Below, piece after piece: positions 13,618-21,700 of a stretch of DNA of 22,443 nt. Where the stretch lies: positions 1-22,443 of IMG/VR virus record IMGVR_UViG_3300022187_000267; one strand, 5' to 3'. Every line of letters starts with the position of its first letter. The first letter of the stretch is position 1. Under the pieces are notes generated by a model. That model saw only the letters and a list, made by a program, of their open reading frames with translations, did no database searches and was not told the origin of the DNA. The DNA comes from a virus. The translations under genes and the position numbers were made by a program.

Positions 13618-14180
13618 TGAAAACTAAAACATACGATTTCAAAGAAGCACTAGACCTGTATATCGAGACAGGTTATAAACCGATACCTACAGTAGAAGGG
13701 AAAGTATTATGGTTTCATGCAAGAGATAAAACAATGCTTTGTGAGAGACAAGGTATAAACTATCACCAAACAGAAATAGAAGTCCCAATCCCAGAGGGAC
13801 GCAACCCAGACGAGTTAACCATTGCCCACTTGCAGATGGGTGAGGATGGAGAGCAATGCCGAGTCACTGAAGAGGGCGAACCTTTACCCGATGATGCTGA
13901 GTTTTGGGTCAGGGTAGACAAGAGATGGCAACCGACCGAAACGCGATGGGCAGAGATGACGATACGCACCCGTAAGCCGAAGGGGTGGTTTAACTCAGAT
14001 AACAAGGAATCCTTGACTACTGATAAACCCGACTTGGCTCAGGAGTTTGAGGAAATGGCTTATGATCCTAATAATATAAATAAAGACTTAATTATGAAAC
14101 TACACCAACGACTCACAGAAGTAGAGAAACTGTGTGAGGAGATGTATAGAGAGTTGGAGAAGTTGAGAAAGGACTTATAA
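13617..14180 (+). CDS. Unknown 187-aa protein with a C-terminal coiled coil
   Basis: The start at 13617 is chosen because TAATG overlaps the previous stop and GGGAGG lies just upstream; an in-frame ATG at 13605 precedes that site. The N-terminal half (about 1-125) looks globular, with a VLWFHARDKTMLCERQ strand region and an acidic patch (EEGEPLPDDAEFW). A linker leads to a heptad-like helix (about 155-187, LHQRLTEVEKLCEEMYRELE) that probably oligomerises. No known family. It is coupled by TAATG to the DnaA-like gene behind it, which makes a joint role in replication possible but unproven. Confidence 0.75.
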   Translation: MKTKTYDFKEALDLYIETGYKPIPTVEGKVLWFHARDKTMLCERQGINYHQTEIEVPIPEGRNPDELTIAHLQMGEDGEQCRVTEEGEPLPDDAEFWVRVDKRWQPTETRWAEMTIRTRKPKGWFNSDNKESLTTDKPDLAQEFEEMAYDPNNINKDLIMKLHQRLTEVEKLCEEMYRELEKLRKDL

Positions 14181-14602
14181 TGAAAGCAGTATTTGATACA
14201 GTAGAAGAGATAACTGGGTTCACCCAAGACGATCTAGCCTCAGATAGAAGAGGCAAACGCATATCAACAGTGAGACAAATCACAGCTTATATACTATACA
14301 ACTCGTATGACCATAAGATTGATGAACTTTGCATAGCACTAAATAGACAAAGAAATACAGTCTATTACATGATCTCTCAAGTCGAGAAATATGATGAATG
14401 CACACCTGAATGCGACCTATACGTAAGAATATTAGATGCGTGTCCAGAACGATCAGAACGATCAGACCAGAATTGCCATGATTTACTTGATGAGGCTGTA
14501 GCTATTATGTGTGAGTTTCGATCTAAAAGACTATTTACCAGAGAAGCTAGAGATATTAAAACTAAAATGGAAAAATGGATAAAGAAAGTAAGAATACAAT
14601 AG
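14180..14602 (+). CDS. DnaA domain-IV-like DNA-binding protein (no ATPase)
   Basis: Residues about 8-70 follow the C-terminal DNA-binding domain of DnaA: VEEITGFTQDDLASDRRGKR resembles the start of domain IV, STVRQITAYILYNS (29-42) its long RQ-containing helix, and LNRQRNTVYYMISQVEK (54-70) the recognition-helix region, where DnaA normally has a DHST/DHTT motif. Here RNT replaces it, so box specificity may differ. The AAA+ domain that binds ATP in DnaA is absent. After the domain comes an insertion coded by a 9-bp tandem repeat (PERSERSDQN, near 89-98) and a helical tail. It may bind the phage origin or hijack host initiation, or act as a repressor. The start is coupled by TAATG to the upstream gene. 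Confidence 0.75.
   Translation: MKAVFDTVEEITGFTQDDLASDRRGKRISTVRQITAYILYNSYDHKIDELCIALNRQRNTVYYMISQVEKYDECTPECDLYVRILDACPERSERSDQNCHDLLDEAVAIMCEFRSKRLFTREARDIKTKMEKWIKKVRIQ
14446..14463 (+). repeat. Two tandem copies of a 9-bp unit
   Basis: AGAACGATC is repeated twice head to tail inside the DnaA-like gene, in frame, giving the doubled ERS of PERSERSDQN. It sits in the presumed linker after the DNA-binding domain and probably arose by slippage without disturbing the fold. Confidence 0.6.
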
Positions 14603-14811
14603 AACTACCGATACCCGAAGAGTATGGGACAGATTTGGCGATGAACAATAATCTAAAAAGTGGCTGTGAGGAACTTGAGAGACAACTAACTCTCGATGGA
14701 AGAATAGGCTATCAAGATCGAAAATGGCATTGCTTTGCAAAATCAGGAGAGGCTCTTACAGATGGAGCTAAAACCATATATGACTTAATATTACAATTAA
14801 GCAGAATTTAA
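14575..14811 (+). CDS. Unknown 78-aa protein
   Basis: The ATG at 14575 lies 28 bp inside the previous gene; a second in-frame ATG at 14641 would remove the first 22 residues. The product is mixed alpha/beta with the segment RIGYQDRKWHCFAKSGEALTD suggesting a small strand-turn-helix unit. No export signal, membrane segment or known motif. The overlap and strand place it in the same operon. No function can be given. Confidence 0.6.
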   Translation: MDKESKNTIELPIPEEYGTDLAMNNNLKSGCEELERQLTLDGRIGYQDRKWHCFAKSGEALTDGAKTIYDLILQLSRI

Positions 14812-14830
14812 CTAACAATAAAGGAATAAA

Positions 14831-15136
14831 ATGACTAACATAAAAAATAAAGAAGGATGGTCTTTAGAAGAAGCCAGTTTCACGTGCAATAATATTGCTA
14901 CAGATGATCGCTATGACCTTATGGCAAATGAGAATAAAGAGCAAATATGTGATTGTATATATGGCGAAAAGAACGCTCTAATGTTCTTTAACGCTCCTGA
15001 AATGCTAGAAATAGTCAAAGCAGTTGCCCATATAGGGATTGATTTTGGTTATGGTAAATACGAGATAGAAGATAAGCATATTGAAAAGGCTAGAAAAATT
15101 TATGAATCATTTACGGATAAAGGAATTAACGTATGA
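14831..15136 (+). CDS. Unknown 101-aa protein
   Basis: It starts behind the ribosome binding site AAGGAATAAA. The product is slightly acidic and mostly helical: an N-terminal part with SLEEASFTCNNIAT, a middle segment ALMFFNAPEMLEIVKAVAHI that looks like an amphipathic helix, and a charged C-terminal helix (EDKHIEKARKIYESF). No family recognised. Its ATG-coupled neighbour at 15133 overlaps the stop by four bases, so the two are probably made together. Confidence 0.7.
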   Translation: MTNIKNKEGWSLEEASFTCNNIATDDRYDLMANENKEQICDCIYGEKNALMFFNAPEMLEIVKAVAHIGIDFGYGKYEIEDKHIEKARKIYESFTDKGINV

Positions 15137-15390
15137 CAACAGAAGTATATACTTCAGGGGGTGAGTCTTGGATAGACGACACTGAATGGAACGATTATTC
15201 TATTCATGTTGGAGACGTAACAATAGATCATCTCCACTCTGACACTATGCTTTCACTAGCTAAAGCTATAGTAGATCATTTAATTGTAAATGGTCATAAT
15301 TTTGAGCTAGTTAAATCTCCTGAGCAAGACCAAATGTATCAGTTAGAAATACAAGACGAATACGGTAAGAAAAGAGAACAATTTAACTAA
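15133..15390 (+). CDS. Unknown acidic 85-aa protein
   Basis: The start is in the ATGA overlap with the gene before. The product is acidic in its first half (ESWIDDTEWNDYSIHVGDV) and carries a helix near the centre (DTMLSLAKAIVDHLIVNG, 38-55), then strands to a charged end (EYGKKREQFN). There is no known domain. It is the last gene before a 111-bp gap that contains a GC-rich hairpin, so this may be the end of one transcript. Confidence 0.65.
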   Translation: MTTEVYTSGGESWIDDTEWNDYSIHVGDVTIDHLHSDTMLSLAKAIVDHLIVNGHNFELVKSPEQDQMYQLEIQDEYGKKREQFN

Positions 15391-15451
15391 CAAGAACCAA
15401 TAACGGAGTAGAAAGGCTCCTTTAAAGTGGATTGTTAGAAGTTAATAAGGG

Positions 15452-15477
15452 GCGGGCTGGCGTAGGAACCAGTCCGC
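15452..15477 (+). terminator. GC-rich hairpin, terminator or structured leader
   Basis: GCGGGCTGG (15452-15460), an 8-base loop and CCAGTCCGC (15469-15477) form a 9-bp stem with one G-U pair, followed by ATTTAATTT. It is the only strongly GC-rich hairpin noticed and lies 25 bp before the next ATG. The T-tract is broken by A residues, so it may be a weak terminator, an mRNA stabiliser or a leader regulating the zinc-motif gene. The rest of the 15391-15501 gap holds no ORF. Confidence 0.5.
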
Positions 15478-15501
15478 ATTTAATTTAAAGAAAAGGATAA
15501 A

Positions 15502-15834
15502 ATGAGCATAAAACACGATAGATGCGTCTATGAAAGATCAACCGTAATGGCTAAAAGGATGGTGGCATATACAATAGACCTAGCAGACAAATTTGCGAAT
15601 GATCCAGAAAAGAGAAAGCGACTAGAGGAATGCCTTTGCCCTATATGTTATTATGAAAAAAGCAGGATTGGTGGAAGTGCTATAAGAACCGTTGAGTGTG
15701 TCTGCGGAAAAGAAATGCACTTTGCGAATACTTGTACTGATAATCTTTGTGATGACTGTGCAGAAGATCGAGGCTGTTGCAAGCATTGCGGTGGTGACTT
15801 AAATATTAAACTAAGAAGAAAACTAAACTTTTAA
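15502..15834 (+). CDS. Cysteine-rich multi-zinc-motif protein
   Basis: The ribosome binding site AAAAGGATAAA precedes the ATG. The 110-residue product has a helical N-terminus and twelve cysteines, eleven of them between positions 44 and 96: CLCPIC (44-49), CVC (66-68), C78, CDDC (83-86) and CCKHC (92-96). This arrangement would fold around two or perhaps three zinc ions, as in RING-like or zinc-ribbon domains, and the tail is basic (NIKLRRKLNF). Likely roles are protein or nucleic-acid binding. The spacing does not let me assign a named family. A 35-aa basic peptide gene follows. Confidence 0.75.
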   Translation: MSIKHDRCVYERSTVMAKRMVAYTIDLADKFANDPEKRKRLEECLCPICYYEKSRIGGSAIRTVECVCGKEMHFANTCTDNLCDDCAEDRGCCKHCGGDLNIKLRRKLNF

Positions 15835-15846
15835 GGAAAAAATAAA

Positions 15847-15954
15847 ATGAAAAATAAAAAAATCAGAAAAAACAAGACTAGTAAAAAATGGAATCGCGAA
15901 CTAGATCGAATCCAACAAATGATAAATAGAGTCAATCAAATTGAAATATTATGA
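15847..15954 (+). CDS. 35-aa basic peptide
   Basis: The frame ATGAAAAATAAAAAA... has 35 codons and a TGA stop that overlaps the next ATG (ATGA at 15951). The peptide is very basic at its N-terminus (MKNKKIRKNKTSKKWNRE) and then helical with an amphipathic RIQQMINRVNQIEIL. AAGGAAAAAATAAA precedes the start. Such peptides often bind RNA or DNA. Existence is supported mainly by spacing, the ribosome binding site and coupling. Confidence 0.5.
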   Translation: MKNKKIRKNKTSKKWNRELDRIQQMINRVNQIEIL

Positions 15955-16325
15955 CTAAATACACATTAGGCGAATTAGATAGGAAAATTAGCAATATGTA
16001 TGAAATAAAAACTTGTATTAAAACAGATGGAAGAGCAAAAAAATCTGAAGCGATAGCAAGGTCTTTATTTTGTTGGGTATGTTCAGATTATGATCATTCA
16101 AAAGTATGGAAATTTTTAAACTTCAAAGACCATACATTATTTTATTATTATTTAAAAACTCATAATGAATTATGCGATATAGATAAACTGTATGAACAAG
16201 TTGCTAAAGGATTTTTAGACACATTGATAATCTTTGACCATCCAGAAGATTCAAAGCAGACGCAATTTTATAATAAAGTCTCAGAAATTGAAAGACTACT
16301 TAAAGAAATAAAAGAGCTTATTTAA
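15951..16325 (+). CDS. Second DnaA domain-IV-like protein
   Basis: Residues about 30-72 resemble DnaA domain IV: KKSEAIARSLFCWVCSDY matches the helix with the RQ-A-M-Y pattern, and VWKFLNFKDHTLFYYYLKTH (52-71) carries the DHT motif of the DnaA recognition helix (60-62), which in DnaA is DHS/T-T-V. The N-terminus and the C-terminal coiled-coil-like tail (SEIERLLKEIKELI) are unlike DnaA, and there is no ATPase domain. It differs strongly from the other such protein at 14180, so the pair is not a simple recent duplication. Likely role: DNA binding at the phage origin or control region. Coupled by ATGA upstream and TAATG to the helicase downstream, which supports a replication role. Confidence 0.65.
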   Translation: MTKYTLGELDRKISNMYEIKTCIKTDGRAKKSEAIARSLFCWVCSDYDHSKVWKFLNFKDHTLFYYYLKTHNELCDIDKLYEQVAKGFLDTLIIFDHPEDSKQTQFYNKVSEIERLLKEIKELI

Positions 16326-17701
16326 TGCAATTAAGACCTTACCAGCAATCAGGAGTTACAGCGATACGCAACTCATATAAGACGTATCGCGCCCCTCTTT
16401 ATGTATTACCAACAGGAGGAGGTAAAACATTTACTTTCTCTTATATCGCATTACACGCAATGCAAAAAGGAAATACCGTATGGATTATGGCTCATCGTGC
16501 AGAGTTGATTGATCAAATCCACAAATCACTTAATCAAATGGGGTGTGATCATGGAATAGTATGCGCTGGCTATATGCCTGACCATTCTAAAAGTGTTCAA
16601 GTGTGTTCTGTTCAATCAGTTGTCAATAGATTAGATAAGGTCAAATCTCCTGACTTAATCATCACAGACGAATGCCACCACTCTACAAGCTCAACATACA
16701 TTAAGATTTATAATCACTTTCCTGATTCTAAGCTATTAGGAGTTACAGCAACACCGCAAAGATTGGACGGTAAAGGATTAGGATTAGTTTACGACAAAAT
16801 GATTCTTGGTGTGTCTGTTCGCGAGTTAATGGACATGGGGTTTCTGTGCAAAACTAAATACTATGCACCGCCCTTGAGATATACACTTGATGATGTAAAG
16901 CAAACCGCAGGAGATTATAACAAGAAGCAACTCGAAGAGGTAGTCGATAAACGTCAAATTATTGGTGACGCTGTTAAACATTACAAAAAACTTGCTAATA
17001 ATACTCAAGCAATAGCATTCTGTGTTTCAGTTGCTCATTGTCAGCACGTGCTTGAACAGTTTGAGCAATCAGGGGTATCTTGTCAGATAATACATGGTAA
17101 ACTGAAAAAACAGGAGCGAAAGCAATTAGTCAAAGATTTTACAGACTGCAAATTCAAAATACTAATAGCTTGTGAGATTATTTCTGAGGGGTTCGATATT
17201 CCGAAAGTTCAAACTGCGATACTATTAAGACCTACCGCATCCCTGTCAATGCACTTGCAACAAATAGGGCGCGTTTTACGTCCATTTGAAGGCAAGGAAT
17301 ATGCTATTGTAATAGATCACGCGGGCAATTGTATAAAACATGGACTAGCAGAAGAAGAACGAGAATGGAGCCTTGAGCATAAGCGCAAGAAAAAGCGTTC
17401 AAAGAATGTCGAAGTCGTTACACAGGTGAAGCAATGCCCCAAATGTTATATTGTTCATGAGCCATCAACGCATTGTCCAAACTGCGGTCACGAATACCCA
17501 ATAAAAGAAAGATCACTTGATGAGGTTGAAGGAGATTTACAAGAAATAGACCCAGAGTTATTAAAGCGACAACGAAAGAGAGAACAAGGGCAAGCAAAAA
17601 CCCTTGAAGATTTAGTAAATCTTGCAAGGGCTAGAAATTATAAAAACCCAACGGCATGGGCTGGGCATATATTTAGGGCAAGACAAAGAAAAAGGGGTTA
17701 A
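16325..17701 (+). CDS. SF2 DNA helicase (RadD/UvsW-like) with zinc ribbon
   Basis: This 458-residue ATP-dependent helicase has all superfamily-2 motifs: Q-like QLRPYQQ (2-8), motif I PTGGGKT (29-35), motif II DECHH (115-119), motif III TAT (141-143) and motif VI QIGRVLRP (about 312-319). Two zinc-binding pairs follow, C371/C374 and C384/C387 (CPKC...CPNC), a feature of RadD-type proteins. The closing segment (YKNPTAWAGHIFRARQRKRG) is also like this group. Phage members remodel replication forks or recombination intermediates. It is complete, is coupled by TAATG to the DnaA-like gene, and its stop overlaps the stop of the convergent gene. Confidence 0.93.
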   Translation: MQLRPYQQSGVTAIRNSYKTYRAPLYVLPTGGGKTFTFSYIALHAMQKGNTVWIMAHRAELIDQIHKSLNQMGCDHGIVCAGYMPDHSKSVQVCSVQSVVNRLDKVKSPDLIITDECHHSTSSTYIKIYNHFPDSKLLGVTATPQRLDGKGLGLVYDKMILGVSVRELMDMGFLCKTKYYAPPLRYTLDDVKQTAGDYNKKQLEEVVDKRQIIGDAVKHYKKLANNTQAIAFCVSVAHCQHVLEQFEQSGVSCQIIHGKLKKQERKQLVKDFTDCKFKILIACEIISEGFDIPKVQTAILLRPTASLSMHLQQIGRVLRPFEGKEYAIVIDHAGNCIKHGLAEEEREWSLEHKRKKKRSKNVEVVTQVKQCPKCYIVHEPSTHCPNCGHEYPIKERSLDEVEGDLQEIDPELLKRQRKREQGQAKTLEDLVNLARARNYKNPTAWAGHIFRARQRKRG

Positions 17702-17988
17702 AGATTATCACCTCGTCTAATTGCTCTCAAAATACGTTCTTCCATGTTATCCATTTTAGATTCTATCCTTAGCAATTCTTCTTTTCTAACATACGTTTCA
17801 GGTATATGAACAGATAATTTATTGTATTTTTCATCAATCTCTTTTACCTCAGATGCAAATTTATCCTTTGTGGAGTTTATCCGATCATGTAGTTTGTTAT
17901 TACCTGTATTTATATATTTTAAAAACGCAAAGAATGCCAAGACAACGCCAAGCATCGAACTTAGCAAACTTTGTATTTCAGGTGTCAC
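17698..17988 (-). CDS. Membrane-anchored coiled-coil protein (spanin or holin-like candidate)
   Basis: The start codon is GTG. The 96-residue product has one membrane helix near the N-terminus (MLGVVLAFFAFLKYI, 12-26) and then a long charged helix with heptad-like repeats (KLHDRINSTKDKFASEVKEI; KEELLRIESKMDNMEERI). This is the layout of an inner-membrane spanin (Rz type), though it also occurs in other phage membrane proteins. It lies 6 bp behind the lipoprotein gene on the same strand, and an outer-membrane lipoprotein is the usual partner of a spanin. The order here is reversed from the classical Rz/Rz1 order, and no overlap nests the two. So a lysis role is plausible but unproven. Confidence 0.6.
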   Translation of the reverse strand: MTPEIQSLLSSMLGVVLAFFAFLKYINTGNNKLHDRINSTKDKFASEVKEIDEKYNKLSVHIPETYVRKEELLRIESKMDNMEERILRAIRRGDNL

Positions 17989-17994
17989 AGAATT

Positions 17995-18267
17995 TTATTT
18001 ACCTGTAGAATATCCTTCAATCTCAATGTTAGCACCGAAAAAAGGGTTGCTATGAGTTATTTTAACTTGCTCGATTACTATTCCAGTATCAGATTTCTTT
18101 GCACCAATAGCATAAATAGTAGAGCTTGTAACATTTCCTGTTCTTGAATATGAAAACTTTTTAAATTCTCTATTAGGTAATTTTTGCAATGCGTTCTGAT
18201 AAGTCGAGCAACTTGCCATAAGCAATGTTATTCCAGCGATTGCGGTAATTTTTAACATCTTTTTCAT
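17995..18267 (-). CDS. Small lipoprotein
   Basis: The 90-residue product begins with a typical lipoprotein signal: MKKMLK, then the hydrophobic ITAIAGITLLMA and the lipobox MASC with the acceptor C20. The mature protein of about 70 residues is beta-rich (TSSTIYAIGAKK, GIVIEQVKITHS). With serine at +2, outer-membrane sorting is expected in many Gram-negative bacteria. It could be an outer-membrane spanin or an anti-superinfection lipoprotein; the sequence fits neither closely. The first 95 bp overlap the end of the hydrolase gene in another frame, so the signal peptide and the hydrolase tail are coded by the same DNA. Confidence 0.75.
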   Translation of the reverse strand: MKKMLKITAIAGITLLMASCSTYQNALQKLPNREFKKFSYSRTGNVTSSTIYAIGAKKSDTGIVIEQVKITHSNPFFGANIEIEGYSTGK

Positions 18268-18703
18268 TTATTTTCTGTAAAATTGGCGATCTTGATAATA
18301 AGTGTGGTGACACTTCCCACCCTTGCGTATTTTTAAATAAATCTATTCCACAATAGTGCAATAAGTCAAATACCAATTCAGAACAAAAATACTTGTCTTT
18401 AGTCTTATTTGATTCACTCATTCGAGTCATAAACCTTGCTACCATTTTGTAATCATATTCAGAACCGTTGACTTTATCAATAAATTCAACGGCTTTAAAT
18501 TGCTGGCTAAGTGATAACGAAATGTAATAGTAATCAATATTCTTAAATTCATAACGCCAATTAAATCCTACACCCTTAAATTCTCGTGCTTCAAATATTA
18601 AATCTTCATCAATAATAATGCTCGCATGAGAATAAACGCCTCTCGTTTGCCACTTGATTAGATTACCTATTAAGCCAGTGCCTTTGTGCAATTGAATAAT
18701 CAT
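18173..18703 (-). CDS. YiiX/YebB-like permuted papain-fold (NlpC/P60-type) hydrolase
   Basis: The 176-residue protein shows the permuted NlpC/P60 order His-Glu-Cys: H26 in YSHASI, E38 in LIFEAR, and C107 in YFCSELVFDLL. The opening LHKGTGLIGNLIKWQTRG is the family start. Known members are cysteine hydrolases on amide or ester bonds, sometimes in peptidoglycan; the substrate cannot be read from sequence. No export signal is present. The start overlaps the stop of the tail-fibre gene as ATGA. The C-terminus overlaps the lipoprotein gene by 95 bp. Its place behind the tail genes suggests lysis, or a virion enzyme acting at entry. The catalytic trio is complete. Confidence 0.85.
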   Translation of the reverse strand: MIIQLHKGTGLIGNLIKWQTRGVYSHASIIIDEDLIFEAREFKGVGFNWRYEFKNIDYYYISLSLSQQFKAVEFIDKVNGSEYDYKMVARFMTRMSESNKTKDKYFCSELVFDLLHYCGIDLFKNTQGWEVSPHLLSRSPILQKINEKDVKNYRNRWNNIAYGKLLDLSERIAKIT

Positions 18704-21700
18704 AATAATGCAGGGATAATGTCAGTATTTTGTTTGATTGATTGAGCCTGTGCATTTGTTGCAAGGTCGGCATCTGTGAGAGCTTGATCGGCTTGTGCCT
18801 TAACTTGTGCCTCGGATAAATTATTAAGTGCCGAAATAGCAACTCCATTGGCTGTAATTCCTGCATTATCTGGCACAACTGTATTCGCTCCATCTGTTCC
18901 ACGCATATCATTATTTGTGTCAATAGTTCCACCTGTTACCGTTCTGGTAGCATAAGCCCATACATCGGCAGGAGTAGTTCCTCCACTAATAGACCCGACC
19001 GAATCACTAATAGCCTTTAATGTATCTGATGTTGTCCATCCAGCACCTTTGATCTCAGTAAACGCACTTGTTAACTCTGTTAGCGTTGGCAATCCGTATG
19101 AGGTCAATCTTGCGTCAATGTCCGCAGTGCTAAGATTGTTTAATCCTGCAATGTCTGACTGAGTTTGTGTATGCTGTGCCAATAATGCTGTTTGTCTAGT
19201 ATCGGCTTGAGCTTTTGTTTCGATTAAATCAATCTTAGTTTCGTTTGTGTTAACTTCTGCTATTATATTCGCTTCTGAATCAGTCACATTTGTAGTAGTT
19301 GCAAAACCTGTAGCTGTTGCCCAATCGCCTTGATTAGTTTGAAGCTCGTTCGTATCTGCTAATATAGCATCTACATTTGCATCAATAGTGTCTACGCTTG
19401 ATTGAGTCGCTAATCCTGATATGTCCGCTTTGAAGTCATCAATATCAGTTACGTCTGTTCCATTTACCGATACTATATTTACGTTATTATTGGGAGTTAC
19501 AAACTGAACCGATCCATTTGTATTATCTAGAACAATCCCATCCGTTGACTGCACAAATGCTTCTATAGTTGCATTTGCATCTGGCGCAGTATCTCGAATT
19601 ACTCTTACATTCGTTTTAAGGAATACAAATTGCCCTGTAGGTAATAATGCGATTGATACTTGACCTCCACCATTACACAAATAAGTCATCCCATCTTGAG
19701 TTTGCAAAGCATCCTCAACTTCGTTAAAAATAACTTGTGCAGATATTGCCCCATCCGCAACACGCAAATTCATCCGAGAACCATCTGCTTGAGTTGTAAC
19801 AGTTAAAAATGCAGAAGTAGTTCCAGTGTACATACTAGACCCATCAGAAAGCGTTTTTTCATCCTGTGTAGCATCTACTATAACATCAATACCGTCTGCT
19901 GTGTATGTTCCTGTTATTGGCTCATATCCTTCTCGATTTATGATATAACACCAAGTGCCACTAGATCCATCAGGAGTATTGAAAACTAAAGTTCCCGTTT
20001 GTGAAATCTGTCTATCATTTACTGTAGTATTATCATCCTCAATAATTTGAACATTTGCAGAAGTCAGATTGTTAAATGTAACAGTTGCACCAGCATTGAG
20101 GAAATTAGTTGTTCCACCGCCTGTTACTGTTGGTTGCTGTTGCCCTGCATTAATTACGATGTCAACTACTCCACCGCTAGAATTATTTAGAGTGGTCGAA
20201 GCATCAAACGTGAACCCTGTTGCATCATAAGTTCCTGTATTTGCTACATCTATTGTTTCGGTTGCCCCTGCTGATCCTGTCCAAGTTGATTGAACTGCGT
20301 TCCATGTTGCCCCTCCTGACAATACTAAATCCGTAATTAATGCACCATTGAGTTGATTTAGCGTACCAGACCCATCGTAACCCCCAATAAACGCACTAGA
20401 TTTTAGTGTCACAAGTGAAGCTGAATACGCTCTGACACTCCCTGCACTTGCATCAATTGTTAGCCCTCTAGCACCGCATATTAATTGAGTTTCATTTCTG
20501 GAAATTATGGTTTCCGTTTCTCCTGCGTAATTATCGAAAAGCTCAGATTTTATAGCGTCATAAGCCTCAAATATAGTGTCTAGTGTAGAATATGCGTCAA
20601 CGGTTGCTTTTGTGGCTTCGATAATGCTCAGGTCAGGAGTCATGATAACATCCTCGGTGAGTGTGCCTACTCCGATAAGGTCACTATTCCATGTAGTGAT
20701 ATTCTGATTATAACCAATAAACCTTATTGGTATTTTGTCACTGTTAGTGCGGTCATCGGCTGTGCCAACTGAATTTATACAGGCGAATGTTTCAATTAAA
20801 ATATCTTCTGAGTAATCCCCTGTTTGGTCTATCCCTGAATATACCTTGTTTGCGGTATCATCTTGATCTACTGTAGTTAAATCACCTGTACCATCTACAC
20901 CTCCATCATTTGGTCCTACCGTTCTATTGCCGTTGTCTATGTCAACACCATAGAAACTGTAGCTAATTCCCGATCCATCGAGGTCTAATGGTGATAGGTT
21001 GACAGTCTTATATGTTTTAACATATCCATAACGATTAGAGCCTAAATCATAAGTTATGCGCTTATCCACACCTTTAAACTCAATGTTGTTTCCTCTGGAG
21101 GAAACAGAGTTTGTAAAAACAAAATCATTCGGAGCCACATTAAGTTGGTTTTTAAAGTCACTATAAACTTGTATAGGATACGATCCATTGTATTGCTGAA
21201 TTTGCCCACGCAGTAAAGTAAATACTGCGCTATTGAACCCGAACGTAGTAAAAAACCTTGCTGTTCCACCACCTATTCCGTCCAAAACAAGATCATTGAT
21301 GTTGAGTGTAGCGTTATCCCCTGTGTTTGATGGTGTTAATCGAAACTGACAATTAAGGTCGGAAGCATCAAAGAATGTCCCTTTATTTACATTTAAAGTG
21401 CATCCACTATAGAACCTAACTGTGCTCGCAGTTCTATAGATGCCTCCATTCCAGTTCATGGTCCCGCCATTAGTAACAGCAAGACCCCAGTGTCCAAAGT
21501 TATTCGTGCCCTTGTCTGTAAAGTTAAGACCTGTCCCTTGAGAATAAATCGTTTGTCCGTTTCCGCTTTTTGCTACTCCATAATTTAGTGTGCCATTCAC
21601 TCTAACAGGGGCATCGCTGGTATTCGTTGCTGTACCCTCAACAATTAAACATTCATAGTCTGGTTCTATCGTAAGCGTTCCGTCAATTACAAGTCTGGTG

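Noticed and set aside
17698-17701. Possible bidirectional terminator between the helicase and the convergent membrane-protein gene
   Set aside because: The two stop codons overlap and no hairpin with T tract is visible at the junction, so no terminator can be claimed there.
18663-18932. 89-codon minus-strand ORF spanning the end of the tail-fibre gene
   Set aside because: It lies out of frame within the alanine/threonine/aspartate-rich fibre C-terminus, and its composition reflects that repeat. The hydrolase start and fibre stop already fit as ATGA.
21062-21070. Perfect E. coli DnaA box TTATCCACA
   Set aside because: It is single, inside the coding sequence of the tail-fibre gene and far from any origin-like region. 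One 9-mer in 22 kb is easily chance.
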